Assembly (NCBI GenBank): GCA_022821685.1
Contig: JAJEDD010000014.1
Coordinates: 45,604-109,603, forward strand
Direction of reading: 5' to 3'
Length of the DNA stretch: 64,000 bases
Origin: Acidimicrobiia bacterium
Lineage (GTDB): Bacteria; Actinomycetota; Acidimicrobiia; Acidimicrobiales; Aldehydirespiratoraceae
The translations under genes and the position numbers were made by a program. The notes below the pieces were generated by a model that did not search any database, was not told where the DNA came from, and saw only the letters and a list, made by a program, of their open reading frames with translations. Positions within the stretch are counted from its first letter, which is position 1, and each line of letters opens with the position of its first letter. Of the stretch, positions 35,753 to 43,580 are shown in pieces.

Positions 35753-36409
35753 CTAATCGGCCTTGTTGGGAGTCTCGCCGTCGGAGACTCCCTCCCGGAC
35801 TTCGAGTCCCAGGCGTTTCGGGTCGCCGCCGTTGGACGCTGACGTCTCGCTGGGGCAGGCCGACACCGCGGCCAGCACGTCGATCTCGGCTCGCAGGTCG
35901 ATGTAGTCGCCGGCCGCGGCGGGCGACTCGCGGAACACCAGGCGCTGCTCGTCCTCCACGTCGGTGCGCATGAACACGTTGAACACGTCGGGTATCAGAT
36001 CGGGGTCGACGCCCCAGGGCCGCACCGCCTCCTCCAGGTTGCCCTGGCAGGTCCGGTGACCGGACTCGATGCCGTCGCGCACCGAGTAGACGCCCGCCGA
36101 GCAGCGTCCGCCGTTCCACGCGAAGTGAACGCCGACCGGGTCGTCGACCACGGTCAGCATGGGCCGCTCGTAGGGCGGGCGCGACCACAAAGTGGTGACC
36201 CGCCGCATGGTGCCCGTTCCGGCCAGCATGTTGAGGGCCACCGTCTGGCCGGCGTGATAGCCCTCGCGGGGGTTGTCGAGAGCCACGAACGTCGAGTCGG
36301 CCACCTGTGGCCCATCCAGCGCCACGATCCGCAGCACCTGCCCGGCCCGCACCTCGACCGCCCGGCCCTCACAGCGCGGCACCACCACCTCCTGCACAAC
36401 CCGGCCCAT
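35753..36409 (-). CDS. DUF1989 (urea carboxylase-associated) family protein
   Basis: The 218-residue protein contains VEVRAGQVLRIVALDGPQVADSTFVALDN, then ARPPYERPMLTVV-like and RTCQGNLEEAVRPWGVDPDLIPDVFNVFM blocks. These are typical of DUF1989, proteins often next to urea carboxylase/allophanate genes and to aminomethyltransferases. ATG 36409 is preceded by AGGAAGG. It overlaps the stop of an upstream mini-ORF (TGATG). The tail after about 175 is charged and probably disordered. The role is probably in nitrogen-compound degradation; chemistry unknown. Confidence 0.78.
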   Translation of the reverse strand: MGRVVQEVVVPRCEGRAVEVRAGQVLRIVALDGPQVADSTFVALDNPREGYHAGQTVALNMLAGTGTMRRVTTLWSRPPYERPMLTVVDDPVGVHFAWNGGRCSAGVYSVRDGIESGHRTCQGNLEEAVRPWGVDPDLIPDVFNVFMRTDVEDEQRLVFRESPAAAGDYIDLRAEIDVLAAVSACPSETSASNGGDPKRLGLEVREGVSDGETPNKAD

Positions 36410-36515
36410 CACGCCTTCCTGGCCATCATGCCGTCCGCTCGAAGCTGGCCAGCACACGAACCATCGCCAGATAGCACCCGCAGAATCCGACCCATCACGC
36501 CGCCTGCTCGGTCAT
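36409..36515 (-). CDS. Two chained mini-ORFs (6 and 28 codons) between the Rieske and DUF1989 genes
   Basis: The Rieske stop (36517-36515) overlaps an ATG opening MTEQAA, whose TGA at 36497-36495 overlaps an ATG opening a 28-codon frame (MGRILRVLSGDG). That frame's TGA overlaps the DUF1989 ATG at 36409 (TGATG three times). The 28-codon frame is a duplicate of this junction: CGAAGCTGGCC appears at 36440 and 36529, and CCCATCACGCC at 36405 and 36491. The ATG offset is 86 bases. Translation is unproven. Confidence 0.45.
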
Positions 36516-37828
36516 CAGGCCGCTTTTTCGAAGCTGGCCTCGCCGGGGCGGGCCGTGGTGAGCTTGGCGTCGGCCGACATCAATTCCAGCCAGGCCCGCA
36601 GATAGCCCCGCATCGGCCCCTCGTGGGTGACCGGCGCCCGCCGCACCCCGTCGGCGGAGACCTCCTCGGCCTCGTGGTCGAGCCCCTTGCTCATGTCCAC
36701 CCACTCCACCTCGCCGATGGCCAGACCGTCCTGGCAACGCTCGAATATCTCCAGGTCGTCGGGGTTGCCGAGGCTGGGGAAGTCCTCGGCGATCCGCATG
36801 CGCAGAACGTTCACCTCGTCGGGCGCTCCCTCCGCGGCCGCCACCCAGGTGTGCAGCCGGGTCTCGGTCACGCTCACCGGATCGACCGTCTCGAGGGTGT
36901 TGCCCTTGATGAGCAGGTTCGGGAAGATCGACAGGTTCACCATCGAGCCCGGCGCCATCTCCAGCACGTCGGCCGAGTCGTCGCCGAAGCGCTCCGAGAT
37001 GCGCGCCTCGTACCACTCCCGGCCCGGCACCGGCCGCTGCGTCTCCCAGAAGGACTGCTGCAGGCCGGGGCGCTGGTCCACGAACATGTGGCCGTTGCCC
37101 AGGTCGAGGCCATACATGCCGGTGTCGTCGGGGCTGGCCTTGAACTGCGACAGCGAGCGGGCGCCGCCGTGCTGGCGCTCGTTGAGCACCAGGAAGCTGC
37201 GATGGGCGAAGGTGGGGTGCAGCCCGTCGCCGGCGTTGTCCCAGGCCAGCTTCCAGTTGCCGCGGTAGACCATCCGCTGGCGGTTGCGCACCTGCAGGCG
37301 CCGAGACGGGGAGCGGTCCACGAACTCGTCGATCAGCGGGCCGGCCGGTCCGAGCCACTCGGCCAGGGTGGGCGCGTCGGCGTTGAGGGTGCCGAAGACC
37401 AGGCCGCGGTAGACAGCGAGGCGCGGCACCAGGGCCAGGCCGTGGTCGGCTCGGTCGAAGGTCGCCGGATACCCCTCGACGAAGGGCACGTTGACGAGTT
37501 CGCCCCGGTTCGAGTAGGTCCACCCGTGGTACGAGCATTGGAAGCGCCTCGCCGAACCGCACTCGGCCTGGCATACGGTCGAGGCGCGGTGGGCGCAGCG
37601 GTTGAACAGCCCGTGCAGCCCGCCGTCGGCGTCGCGGGTGAGGATCACCGGACGAAGGCCCAGCCGGGTGGCGATGAAGTCGTTGGGCTCGGGCAGCTGG
37701 CTCTCGTGGGCGAGATAGACCCAGGCGCCGCCGAAGACCTTCTCCATCTCGGCCACGAATACCTCGGCGTCGGTGTAGAGCGAGCGATGAACCCGACCGG
37801 GCTGGATCAAGGCGTCGAGAGCGTCCAC
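36515..37828 (-). CDS. Rieske non-heme iron oxygenase, alpha subunit
   Basis: The 437-residue protein has the Rieske [2Fe-2S] ligands C78-x-H80 (FNRCAHRAS) and C98-x-x-H101 (FQCSYHGWTY). A mononuclear-iron segment WDNAGDGLHPTFAH supplies histidines. The partner beta subunit is upstream (37839-38402). Such oxygenases hydroxylate rings or cut N- or O-methyl groups using O2 and electrons from a reductase, which is not encoded here. ATG or GTG 37828 starts 10 bp after the beta-subunit stop. This is the only alpha/beta pair among the four Rieske genes. Confidence 0.9.
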   Translation of the reverse strand: MDALDALIQPGRVHRSLYTDAEVFVAEMEKVFGGAWVYLAHESQLPEPNDFIATRLGLRPVILTRDADGGLHGLFNRCAHRASTVCQAECGSARRFQCSYHGWTYSNRGELVNVPFVEGYPATFDRADHGLALVPRLAVYRGLVFGTLNADAPTLAEWLGPAGPLIDEFVDRSPSRRLQVRNRQRMVYRGNWKLAWDNAGDGLHPTFAHRSFLVLNERQHGGARSLSQFKASPDDTGMYGLDLGNGHMFVDQRPGLQQSFWETQRPVPGREWYEARISERFGDDSADVLEMAPGSMVNLSIFPNLLIKGNTLETVDPVSVTETRLHTWVAAAEGAPDEVNVLRMRIAEDFPSLGNPDDLEIFERCQDGLAIGEVEWVDMSKGLDHEAEEVSADGVRRAPVTHEGPMRGYLRAWLELMSADAKLTTARPGEASFEKAA

Positions 37829-37838
37829 GAGCCAGCTT

Positions 37839-38402
37839 CTACAGCACGAACGAGAACTTGCGGACGTCGCCGCCGCAGTCCACGAGTCGGACGATCTTGT
37901 GCCTGACCGTCCAGCCGTCTCCCAGCGAGGCCAGCAGATAGTCGTTGCGGCTGGCGAACGGGGTCAGCCGGTCCTTGCGGTGCTCCCACACCACCGTCGA
38001 GCAGCGGGCCAGGGTGTCGCCGCCGTCGGCGGGCCAGGCCTCCACGTTCGACACCGTGCGGACGGTTCGCGACGGCGGCTCCTGGGCGTGGGCCCATCCG
38101 GTCTCCAACAGGCCGATGCGGTCGGCCATGCGGCGGCGGTCGTCGAGAAAATACGAGACCGTGGTGCGGGGATCGGCTGCGGGATCGAGGGGGATCCAGT
38201 AGACGCAGTCGTCGGTGAAGCGCTGTAGCCACGCCCGGTAGCGGCGCTCGTCCAGCAGGCGGGCCTCGTGGTAGAGGGCCTGCTCCACCGCGGGGCGCAG
38301 GTCGGTGTGGCTGGGACCCCGGTCGGGCGAGTCGGCCGACGCCAGATCGGCCAGACGCTGGTACAGGCGGTCATCGAGCACCGATGCCGCGGGCGCGGCC
38401 AT
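37839..38402 (-). CDS. Ring-hydroxylating oxygenase small (beta) subunit, SnoaL-like fold
   Basis: The 187-residue protein has the cone-shaped beta-subunit fold: VEQALYHEARLLDERRYRAWLQRFTDDCVYWIPLD, then RTVSNVEAWPADGG and an FASRNDYLLASLGDGW near the end. It pairs with the alpha subunit directly downstream (10 bp). Beta subunits stabilise the hexamer and can influence substrate choice. Its ATG at 38402 overlaps the stop of a 23-codon mini-ORF. A longer frame to 38450 is unlikely to be coding. Confidence 0.83.
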   Translation of the reverse strand: MAAPAASVLDDRLYQRLADLASADSPDRGPSHTDLRPAVEQALYHEARLLDERRYRAWLQRFTDDCVYWIPLDPAADPRTTVSYFLDDRRRMADRIGLLETGWAHAQEPPSRTVRTVSNVEAWPADGGDTLARCSTVVWEHRKDRLTPFASRNDYLLASLGDGWTVRHKIVRLVDCGGDVRKFSFVL

Positions 38403-38473
38403 CAGCCGGCGTCCGCGCCGTGAACGGCCACGCCGCAGGCGTCGCCGCATCCAATGGTTGCGGGCGCGGCCAT
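38402..38473 (-). CDS. 23-codon relay mini-ORF between aldolase-like and beta-subunit genes
   Basis: A frame MAAPATIGCGDACGVAVHG (23 residues) opens at ATG 38473, overlapping the aldolase stop, and ends TGA 38404-38402, overlapping the beta-subunit ATG. About 37 bases are repeated with 2 mismatches at 38393-38429 and 38466-38502: the GCGCGGCCATCAGCCG and TCCGCGCCGTGAACGG segments. It is a 71-base tandem duplication of the original TGATG junction. Confidence 0.5.
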   Translation of the reverse strand: MAAPATIGCGDACGVAVHGADAG

Positions 38474-39264
38474 CAGCCGCTGTCCGCGCCGTGAACGGTC
38501 TCCATCAGGCGCCGCACCAGCGCGGCCGGGTCGTCGGCGCCCCAGACATTGCGGCCGAAGGCCACGCCCGCGCCGCCAGCTGCGGCCACGCCGCGGGCCA
38601 GCACCACCACCTGGTCGATGTCGTCGACTTTGGGACCGCCCAGCGCCACCACCGGCGCCGGGCAGGCCTCGGCCACCGCGGCGAACTCCTCGGCGGGGCC
38701 CGGACAGACCGTCTTGACGATGTCGGCGCCCAGCTCGACCGCGATCCGGGCCCCCCGGCCCACGTTCTCGGCGTTCCATTCGACCGTGCGGGGCCAGCCG
38801 CCCGGTATCGACTCGGCCATGACCGGCAGGCCGAGCTGCTCGCACTCGGCCGCGAGCCGGGCCAGCCGCCCCAGCGAGCGATCCTCGTCGGGCGTGCCGG
38901 GGAACACCATGATCACCACCGCGTCGGCGCCGAGCACCAGCGCCTGCTCGGCCGAATAGAGCAGCGACGTGGTGTCGGCGGCGGGAGGCTCGCCCAAATC
39001 GGAGATCCCGCCGTCCACCCGGAGAATCAGGCCCGAACCGGCGAAGGCCTCGGGGCGGGACCGGGCCAGCTGCCAGGTGGCCAGAATGGCATCGGGCCGG
39101 GCCTCGGCCACTGCCGCGGCCGCGGCGGCGGGAACCCCCGCGCCCAGATAGGCCGGATGGTCCATGGCCACGAAAACGGCCCGGCCGTCGTCGGCGAACA
39201 GGTGCCGGGCCCGGCGCAGCTTGCCGGCCGCCACTGCGGAAGCCATCAGGGCCGGCCCGCTCAT
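38473..39264 (-). CDS. DeoC/FbaB/LacD-like class I aldolase family protein
   Basis: The 263-residue (beta/alpha)8 barrel has VFVAMDHPAYLGAGVP at the start, SAEQALVLGADAVVIMVFPGTPDE, IVKTVCPGPAEEF (a Schiff-base lysine candidate in VKT) and VALGGPKVDDIDQVV, then GVAFGRNVW at the end. It matches class I aldolases of the DhnA/LsrF kind, which act on sugar or keto-acid phosphates or related products. Start ATG 39264 follows repeat R4; the longer frame starting MGCDAGVWAARER is repeat sequence. It may act after the Rieske oxygenase in the same operon. Confidence 0.82.
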   Translation of the reverse strand: MSGPALMASAVAAGKLRRARHLFADDGRAVFVAMDHPAYLGAGVPAAAAAAVAEARPDAILATWQLARSRPEAFAGSGLILRVDGGISDLGEPPAADTTSLLYSAEQALVLGADAVVIMVFPGTPDEDRSLGRLARLAAECEQLGLPVMAESIPGGWPRTVEWNAENVGRGARIAVELGADIVKTVCPGPAEEFAAVAEACPAPVVALGGPKVDDIDQVVVLARGVAAAGGAGVAFGRNVWGADDPAALVRRLMETVHGADSG

Positions 39265-39274
39265 CAAACGTGCT

Positions 39275-39340
39275 CCCCGCTCTTGTTCGCTGCGCTCACG
39301 GGCCGCCCAAACCCCGGCGTCACAGCCCACGGCCTCGCTG
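39275..39340 (-). repeat. Dispersed intergenic repeat, copy R4
   Basis: Read on the minus strand it has GCGAGGCCGTGGGCTGTGAC, GGTTTGGGCGGCCCGTG and the AGCGCAGCGAACAAGAGCGG core, but lacks the GAGGCCGAGCGGATAGG start. It fills the gap between the Rieske stop (39358) and the aldolase-like start (39264) on the same strand, with GAGCGGGGAG 8-10 bases before the ATG. That leaves open whether the repeat supplies the ribosome-binding site. Confidence 0.8.
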
Positions 39341-39357
39341 GACGCATCGTGAAGACT

Positions 39358-40551
39358 TCAGGCATTGTCGCTCCTCCCGCTCGGCCACTGGGTGAACTCG
39401 TCTTCAGCCAGCGGGGTGGCCACATCGGCCCGCACCAGCTTCATGATGTGGGCGGCCCGGCCCTCCCAGGCCGACGGCGGCCCCACCCGGTAGAACGGCG
39501 AGCGCAGGTTCTTCATCAGCTCAGTGACCATGTCGGTGTCCTCAAGGTTGGTGGTGGCCAGACGATCCAGCTCGAAGTCCTGCTCCTCAATCGATTTGTC
39601 GATCCCGTAGATGCGGCTGAACAGCCGGGTGCGGTCGGGGGCTATGGGGTCGGCCCGCACCAGGATGAGCTGGGTGGGGTAGGGCAGCGGCGTGAGGTTG
39701 GGATAGATGAAGTCGGCGTAGTGGCCCAGGAGCTGTTCACCGGTGAGGTCGGTGCGCCCGCCGGTGGCGTCCTCGGCATCGGAGTGGGGCTTGAAGCCGC
39801 TGCAGGTGCGGCCCTCGAAGCGCACGATGGTGTCCATCTGCTTGCGGAAACGGTTGAGGCGCCGGTGCACGAAGCGGACGTGGTAGTCGTCGTTGGAGTT
39901 CTCGGCGAAGGCCTTCCAGTTGATGGGGTAGGTCTGGTCCAGCTCCCGGTGGTAGCGGGTGAAGGTGCCGAACCGGTAGAGGTCGTAGCGTTCGGCCAGC
40001 GGCGCGATCCACTCCCGAAACGACGGTGCCTTGCGGGACAGGCAGCCGAACACGAGCTTGTCCCAGGCCACCTCGATCCGTATCGGCGCCAGCCCGTAGC
40101 TCTCGTCGGGCAGCCCGTCGGGGTACATGCGGGCCCGGTCGGGTATGCCGATCAGGCGCCCGTCAATGTTGTAGGCCCAGTTGTGGTAGGGGCAGGTCAT
40201 GGTCTTGCCGCAGTTGCCGGCCGGCTCGAACAGCAGCCCCGAGGCCCGGTGGCGGCAGTTGTTGAGGAATCCTCGAACCGATCCGTCCTCCTGGCGCACC
40301 ACCATCACCGGCTGGTAGCCGATGGTCCCGGTGATGTAGTCGCCGGGCTCGACCAGGTCCTCGGTGTCGCCCAGCCACACCCATGACCGGGCGAAGACCC
40401 GCACCATCTCCAGGTCGAACAGTTCCTGGTCGTAGACCTCGTAGGGCTGAAGCATCGGGCTGTCCAGCGGGGCGTCGACCAGCCCGCCGGTCTCGCCCAC
40501 TCTGCGTCGCAGACGTTCCGCGACCGGCTCGTGCTCCAAGTCCGCGATCAC
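39358..40551 (-). CDS. Rieske non-heme iron oxygenase, alpha subunit
   Basis: The 397-residue protein has Rieske ligands C99-x-H101 (NCRHRASG) and C120-x-x-H123 (TCPYHNWAY). The mononuclear iron segment is ENSNDDYHVRFVH, with a conserved Asp bridging to the Rieske site of the neighbouring subunit. No beta subunit is adjacent, so it is probably an alpha-only trimer. The GTG at 40551 (VIADLEHE) is used. It heads the minus-strand run of oxygenase, aldolase, DUF1989 and transporter genes. The divergent permease starts 64 bp away. Confidence 0.9.
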   Translation of the reverse strand: MIADLEHEPVAERLRRRVGETGGLVDAPLDSPMLQPYEVYDQELFDLEMVRVFARSWVWLGDTEDLVEPGDYITGTIGYQPVMVVRQEDGSVRGFLNNCRHRASGLLFEPAGNCGKTMTCPYHNWAYNIDGRLIGIPDRARMYPDGLPDESYGLAPIRIEVAWDKLVFGCLSRKAPSFREWIAPLAERYDLYRFGTFTRYHRELDQTYPINWKAFAENSNDDYHVRFVHRRLNRFRKQMDTIVRFEGRTCSGFKPHSDAEDATGGRTDLTGEQLLGHYADFIYPNLTPLPYPTQLILVRADPIAPDRTRLFSRIYGIDKSIEEQDFELDRLATTNLEDTDMVTELMKNLRSPFYRVGPPSAWEGRAAHIMKLVRADVATPLAEDEFTQWPSGRSDNA

Positions 40552-40615
40552 ACCGCGACCCTACCGGAGCGCCCCGAAACGAGTCCAAGCCCGCAAACGG
40601 CGCGAGACTGGGCGG

Positions 40616-42367
40616 ATGGCATCGCGCCGCGCCGGCCAGCCCCTCCGCTACGAGCCCGACGAGCCCTGCCCGCCGCTGCTGGCACTGGGGGTGGGGTTTC
40701 AGGGGATCATGCTGGTGCTGGCCACGATGGTGCTGGTTGTGTCGATCACCGCCCGAGCCGGCGGTCAGGACGACAGCTATGTGGCCTGGGCCGTGTTCGC
40801 GTCGCTCGTCATCGGCGGAGGGCTGACCGCACTGCAGGCCGGCCGCTTCGGGCGGCTCGGCGCCGGCCACATCCTGATTATGGGACCCACCGTCAACTAC
40901 GTGAGCGTCTCGGCTCTGGCCCTGGCCGCGGGCGGACCGGCCCTGCTGGCCAGCCTCACCGTGGCGGCGGCGATCTTCTACAGCGTGGCTTCGGGATGGC
41001 TGCCGTTGCTGCGCCGGGTCATCACCCCGGTTGTGTCGGGAGCTGTCCTCATGCTGATCGCAGCCACGGTCGTGCCGGTGGCGCTCGACCGGGTGAGCGA
41101 GGTGCCCGACGCCGCGCCGTCGGCGACCGGGCCCGCGGTGGCGCTGGTGACGCTCATGGCGTTCGTGCTGCTGTCGCTGCGGGCCTCGGGATCCTGGCGG
41201 ATCTGGTCGCCGCTCATCGCCATCGCAACCGGCTGCGCCCTAGCCGCCCTGTTCGGCGCCTACGACTTGCAGCCGGTGCGCGACGCGAGCTGGATCGGGC
41301 TGCCCGGCAGCGGATTCCCCGGACTCGATTTGACCCCGGGCGTCGAGTTCTGGTCGCTGCTTCCGGCCTTCGCGGTGGTCGCGTTGGTGGGCACCGTCAA
41401 GAACATCGGCGACTGCATTGCCGTTCAGCAGGTGTCGTGGCGCAAACCCCGGGGGACCGACTTCCGGCGGGTGCAGGGGTCGCTCAACACCAACGGGATC
41501 GGCATCCTGCTGGCGGGCCTGTCCGGCACGCCGCCCACAAGCGTGTACTCGTCGTCGAGCCCGTCGCTGATCAGCTTCACCGGTGTGGCCGCCCGGCGAG
41601 TCGGCTACGCGGTCGGGATGCTGATGGTGGCGCTGTCGCTGCTCCCCAAGCTCACCGCCGTGCTGCTGACCATCCCCGGCCCGGTGATGGGCGCCTATCT
41701 GATCACGGCCATCGGGCTGCTGTTCGTGACCGGCATACAGACGGTGGTCGCCGACGGCCTCGACCGCGGCCGGGCCCTCACGGTGGGAATCGCCTTCGCG
41801 CTGGGCGTCGGCTTGAACAACCAGACGATCGGCGCCGACCTGCTGGGCGAGGCCTGGGGTCCGCTCGTCGACAACGGCATGCTGGCCGGCGCGCTGGCCG
41901 CGGTGGCAATCGACCGGCTGGTGGAGCTGACCACTCGGGGCCGGCGGGCACGCTGCGAGGTTGGGCTGCGCCTGTCGGCCGCCAGAGACATCGACCGGTT
42001 CCTCCACGGCTTCGCCACCGACATCGGCTGGGACGAGACCGCCGGGCAGCGCCTGCGATCAGCCGGCGAGGAAACGCTGATGAGCCTGCTGCAACAGGGC
42101 GACGACCACCCCGCCGACGACGCCCCCACGCTGATAGTGGTGGCCCGACACAGCGGGGCGGTGGTGGAGATGGAGTTCCTGGCCGTGTTCGACCACGAGA
42201 ACCTCGCCGACCGGCTGGCCCACCTGAGCGAGGAGTCCCAGAGCGCCTCAGGCATGGAGGAGGGCGAGATCTCGCTCAGGCTGCTGCGTCACTACGCCTC
42301 ATCGGTGAACCACCAGAAGTTCCACGGGCTGGACGTCGTCACAGTGCAGGTCCGGGGCACGAGTTAG
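40616..42367 (+). CDS. NCS2 (xanthine/uracil permease-like) transporter with a C-terminal soluble domain
   Basis: The 583-residue protein has about 14 hydrophobic helices. MGAYLITAIGLLFVTGI and the FALGVGLNNQ region match the NCS2/nucleobase-ascorbate family. Residues from about 441 form a soluble tail: an HATPase-like stretch of histidine-kinase/anti-sigma type, RFLHGFATDIGWDETAGQRLRSAGEET, then VVEMEFLAVFDHENLADRLA. The N-box asparagine seems replaced (EETLMSLLQQ). It would import purines, uracil or related rings, matching the deaminases and amidases nearby. The extra tail is longer than usual permeases of about 440-480 residues. Confidence 0.8.
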   Translation: MASRRAGQPLRYEPDEPCPPLLALGVGFQGIMLVLATMVLVVSITARAGGQDDSYVAWAVFASLVIGGGLTALQAGRFGRLGAGHILIMGPTVNYVSVSALALAAGGPALLASLTVAAAIFYSVASGWLPLLRRVITPVVSGAVLMLIAATVVPVALDRVSEVPDAAPSATGPAVALVTLMAFVLLSLRASGSWRIWSPLIAIATGCALAALFGAYDLQPVRDASWIGLPGSGFPGLDLTPGVEFWSLLPAFAVVALVGTVKNIGDCIAVQQVSWRKPRGTDFRRVQGSLNTNGIGILLAGLSGTPPTSVYSSSSPSLISFTGVAARRVGYAVGMLMVALSLLPKLTAVLLTIPGPVMGAYLITAIGLLFVTGIQTVVADGLDRGRALTVGIAFALGVGLNNQTIGADLLGEAWGPLVDNGMLAGALAAVAIDRLVELTTRGRRARCEVGLRLSAARDIDRFLHGFATDIGWDETAGQRLRSAGEETLMSLLQQGDDHPADDAPTLIVVARHSGAVVEMEFLAVFDHENLADRLAHLSEESQSASGMEEGEISLRLLRHYASSVNHQKFHGLDVVTVQVRGTS

Positions 42368-42370
42368 GAC

Positions 42371-43000
42371 ATGGCAGTAGGTTCGGGTCCTCCCTCCATG
42401 TCAGAAGCTGTCTGGGCCGTACCTGAGCCGGGTTCCGTCCACAAGATCCGGATGGACGACGATGCGGCGGTCACGCTGCGCCGCCACGGCAACCCGGACG
42501 GCACAAGGCTCATCCTCTGCCACGGGAACGGCCTCCCGATCGAGGCCGAAGCCACCGGGAACGCCTACCGCGCCGGGCGGGATCTTGACCAGCCCCTGCT
42601 GATCGGGTCGGTCAAGACCAACATCGGCCACCTGGAGTCGGCCGCGGGTGCAGCCGCATTGATCAAAGTCCTGCCGGCGCTGAGGCGGGGCGTCATCCCC
42701 AAGCATCTCAACTTCCGCGACCCCAACCCTGAGATCGGTTGGGAGCGGCTGCCGCTCCGAGTCACCGCAGAGCCCACGCCCTGGCCCCGCCGGCCCGACC
42801 GACCGCCGCTGGCCGGGGTGAGCGGGTTCGGCTGGTCGGGCACCAACGCCCACATTCTGGTGGAAGGGTACGGAGCACCCGATGCCTCAAGCGAAGCAGC
42901 CGATCCGCGACGGTGGCTATCGGGGCCGCCCATCAGGGTCGCTATCGGCGGGCCCTCAGGAACCGCGAGCTCGACGGCGGCGGCGCCCGCGGCCCGCTGA
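42371..43000 (+). pseudogene. Chimera: alpha/beta-hydrolase N-terminus fused to a polyketide synthase ketosynthase fragment
   Basis: The first 55 or so residues (KIRMDDDAAVTLRRHGNPD, LILCHGNGLPIE) are the start of an alpha/beta hydrolase. From about 42545 the frame becomes a ketosynthase C-terminal part with SVKTNIGHLESAAGAAALIK (His-active-site region), IPKHLNFRDPNPEI and FGWSGTNAHILVEG. The switch falls at PIEAEA, a motif natural to KS. The catalytic-cysteine half of KS is missing. After NAHILVEG there is no recognisable continuation, and the frame ends in TGATG at 42998-43002. It is not expected to be functional. Confidence 0.75.
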
Positions 43001-43240
43001 TGCTCGGCTCTGGTGGCGCCGCCGAGCTGGAAGACCCTGCCTGGACCCAGCCCTGCATCTACGCAATCGAGTGCGCTCTCACCGCGCTGTGGGCGAGCGT
43101 CGGCGTCCGCCCCGATGTGGTGGTCGGCCACAGCCTCGGCGAGATCGCGGCCGCACAGGCCGCCGGAGTGTTCAGCCTCGAGGACGGCCTGCGGTTTGCC
43201 GCGGCCCGCGGCACCCTCATGGGCGCGTTGGGTGCAGCGG
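43001..43240 (+). pseudogene. Polyketide synthase acyltransferase (AT) fragment
   Basis: An open frame has QPCIYAIECALTALWASVGV, then the AT nucleophile motif VVGHSLGEIAAAQ and GVFSLEDGLRFAAARGTLM. These are 80 residues around the serine of the malonyl-CoA:ACP acyltransferase fold; both ends are missing. It follows the KS fragment with a TGATG overlap. A functional AT has about 300 residues, so this is a remnant. Confidence 0.75.
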
Positions 43241-43575
43241 CGGGACCGGTTCGTGCACGACGGCCCCAGGCGACGGTTCACGCTGTGCCGGGCCGTGCTC
43301 CGGTCGGTGCTGTGCCACAGGCTCAATTGCTGCGGGGACAGCGCCGCCTGAAGTTGTTCTTCAATCTGTGGACGATGAAGGAAGCGCTGAGCAAGGCCCA
43401 CGGCATGGGCCTGTCGTTGGATGTGGCCCGCGTCGAGATTCCGCCGGCCATGCGCCAGGGTGCCGCCAGCGGCTGCTTCCGGTTCGCTGACCTGCCCGAC
43501 GTCGCTTGGAGACTCCACAACATCGGCACCGAAGAGTTCGCGGCCGCGGTCGCCTACGAGGACGTCCGGCGGTAA
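43241..43575 (+). pseudogene. 4'-phosphopantetheinyl transferase remnant, frameshifted
   Basis: In frame 2, 43241-43340 encodes a PPTase N-terminal stretch (RDRFVHDGPRRRFTLCRAVL). The frame then switches to frame 1, where FFNLWTMKEALSKAHGMGLSLD (about 43355-43420) is the Sfp-type W-x-x-K-E-A-x-x-K signature. The middle part with the acidic magnesium-binding residues is absent. The two pieces need a frameshift and a deletion to join. Together with KS and AT it points to a decayed polyketide locus. Confidence 0.7.
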
Positions 43576-43580
43576 TCGCA

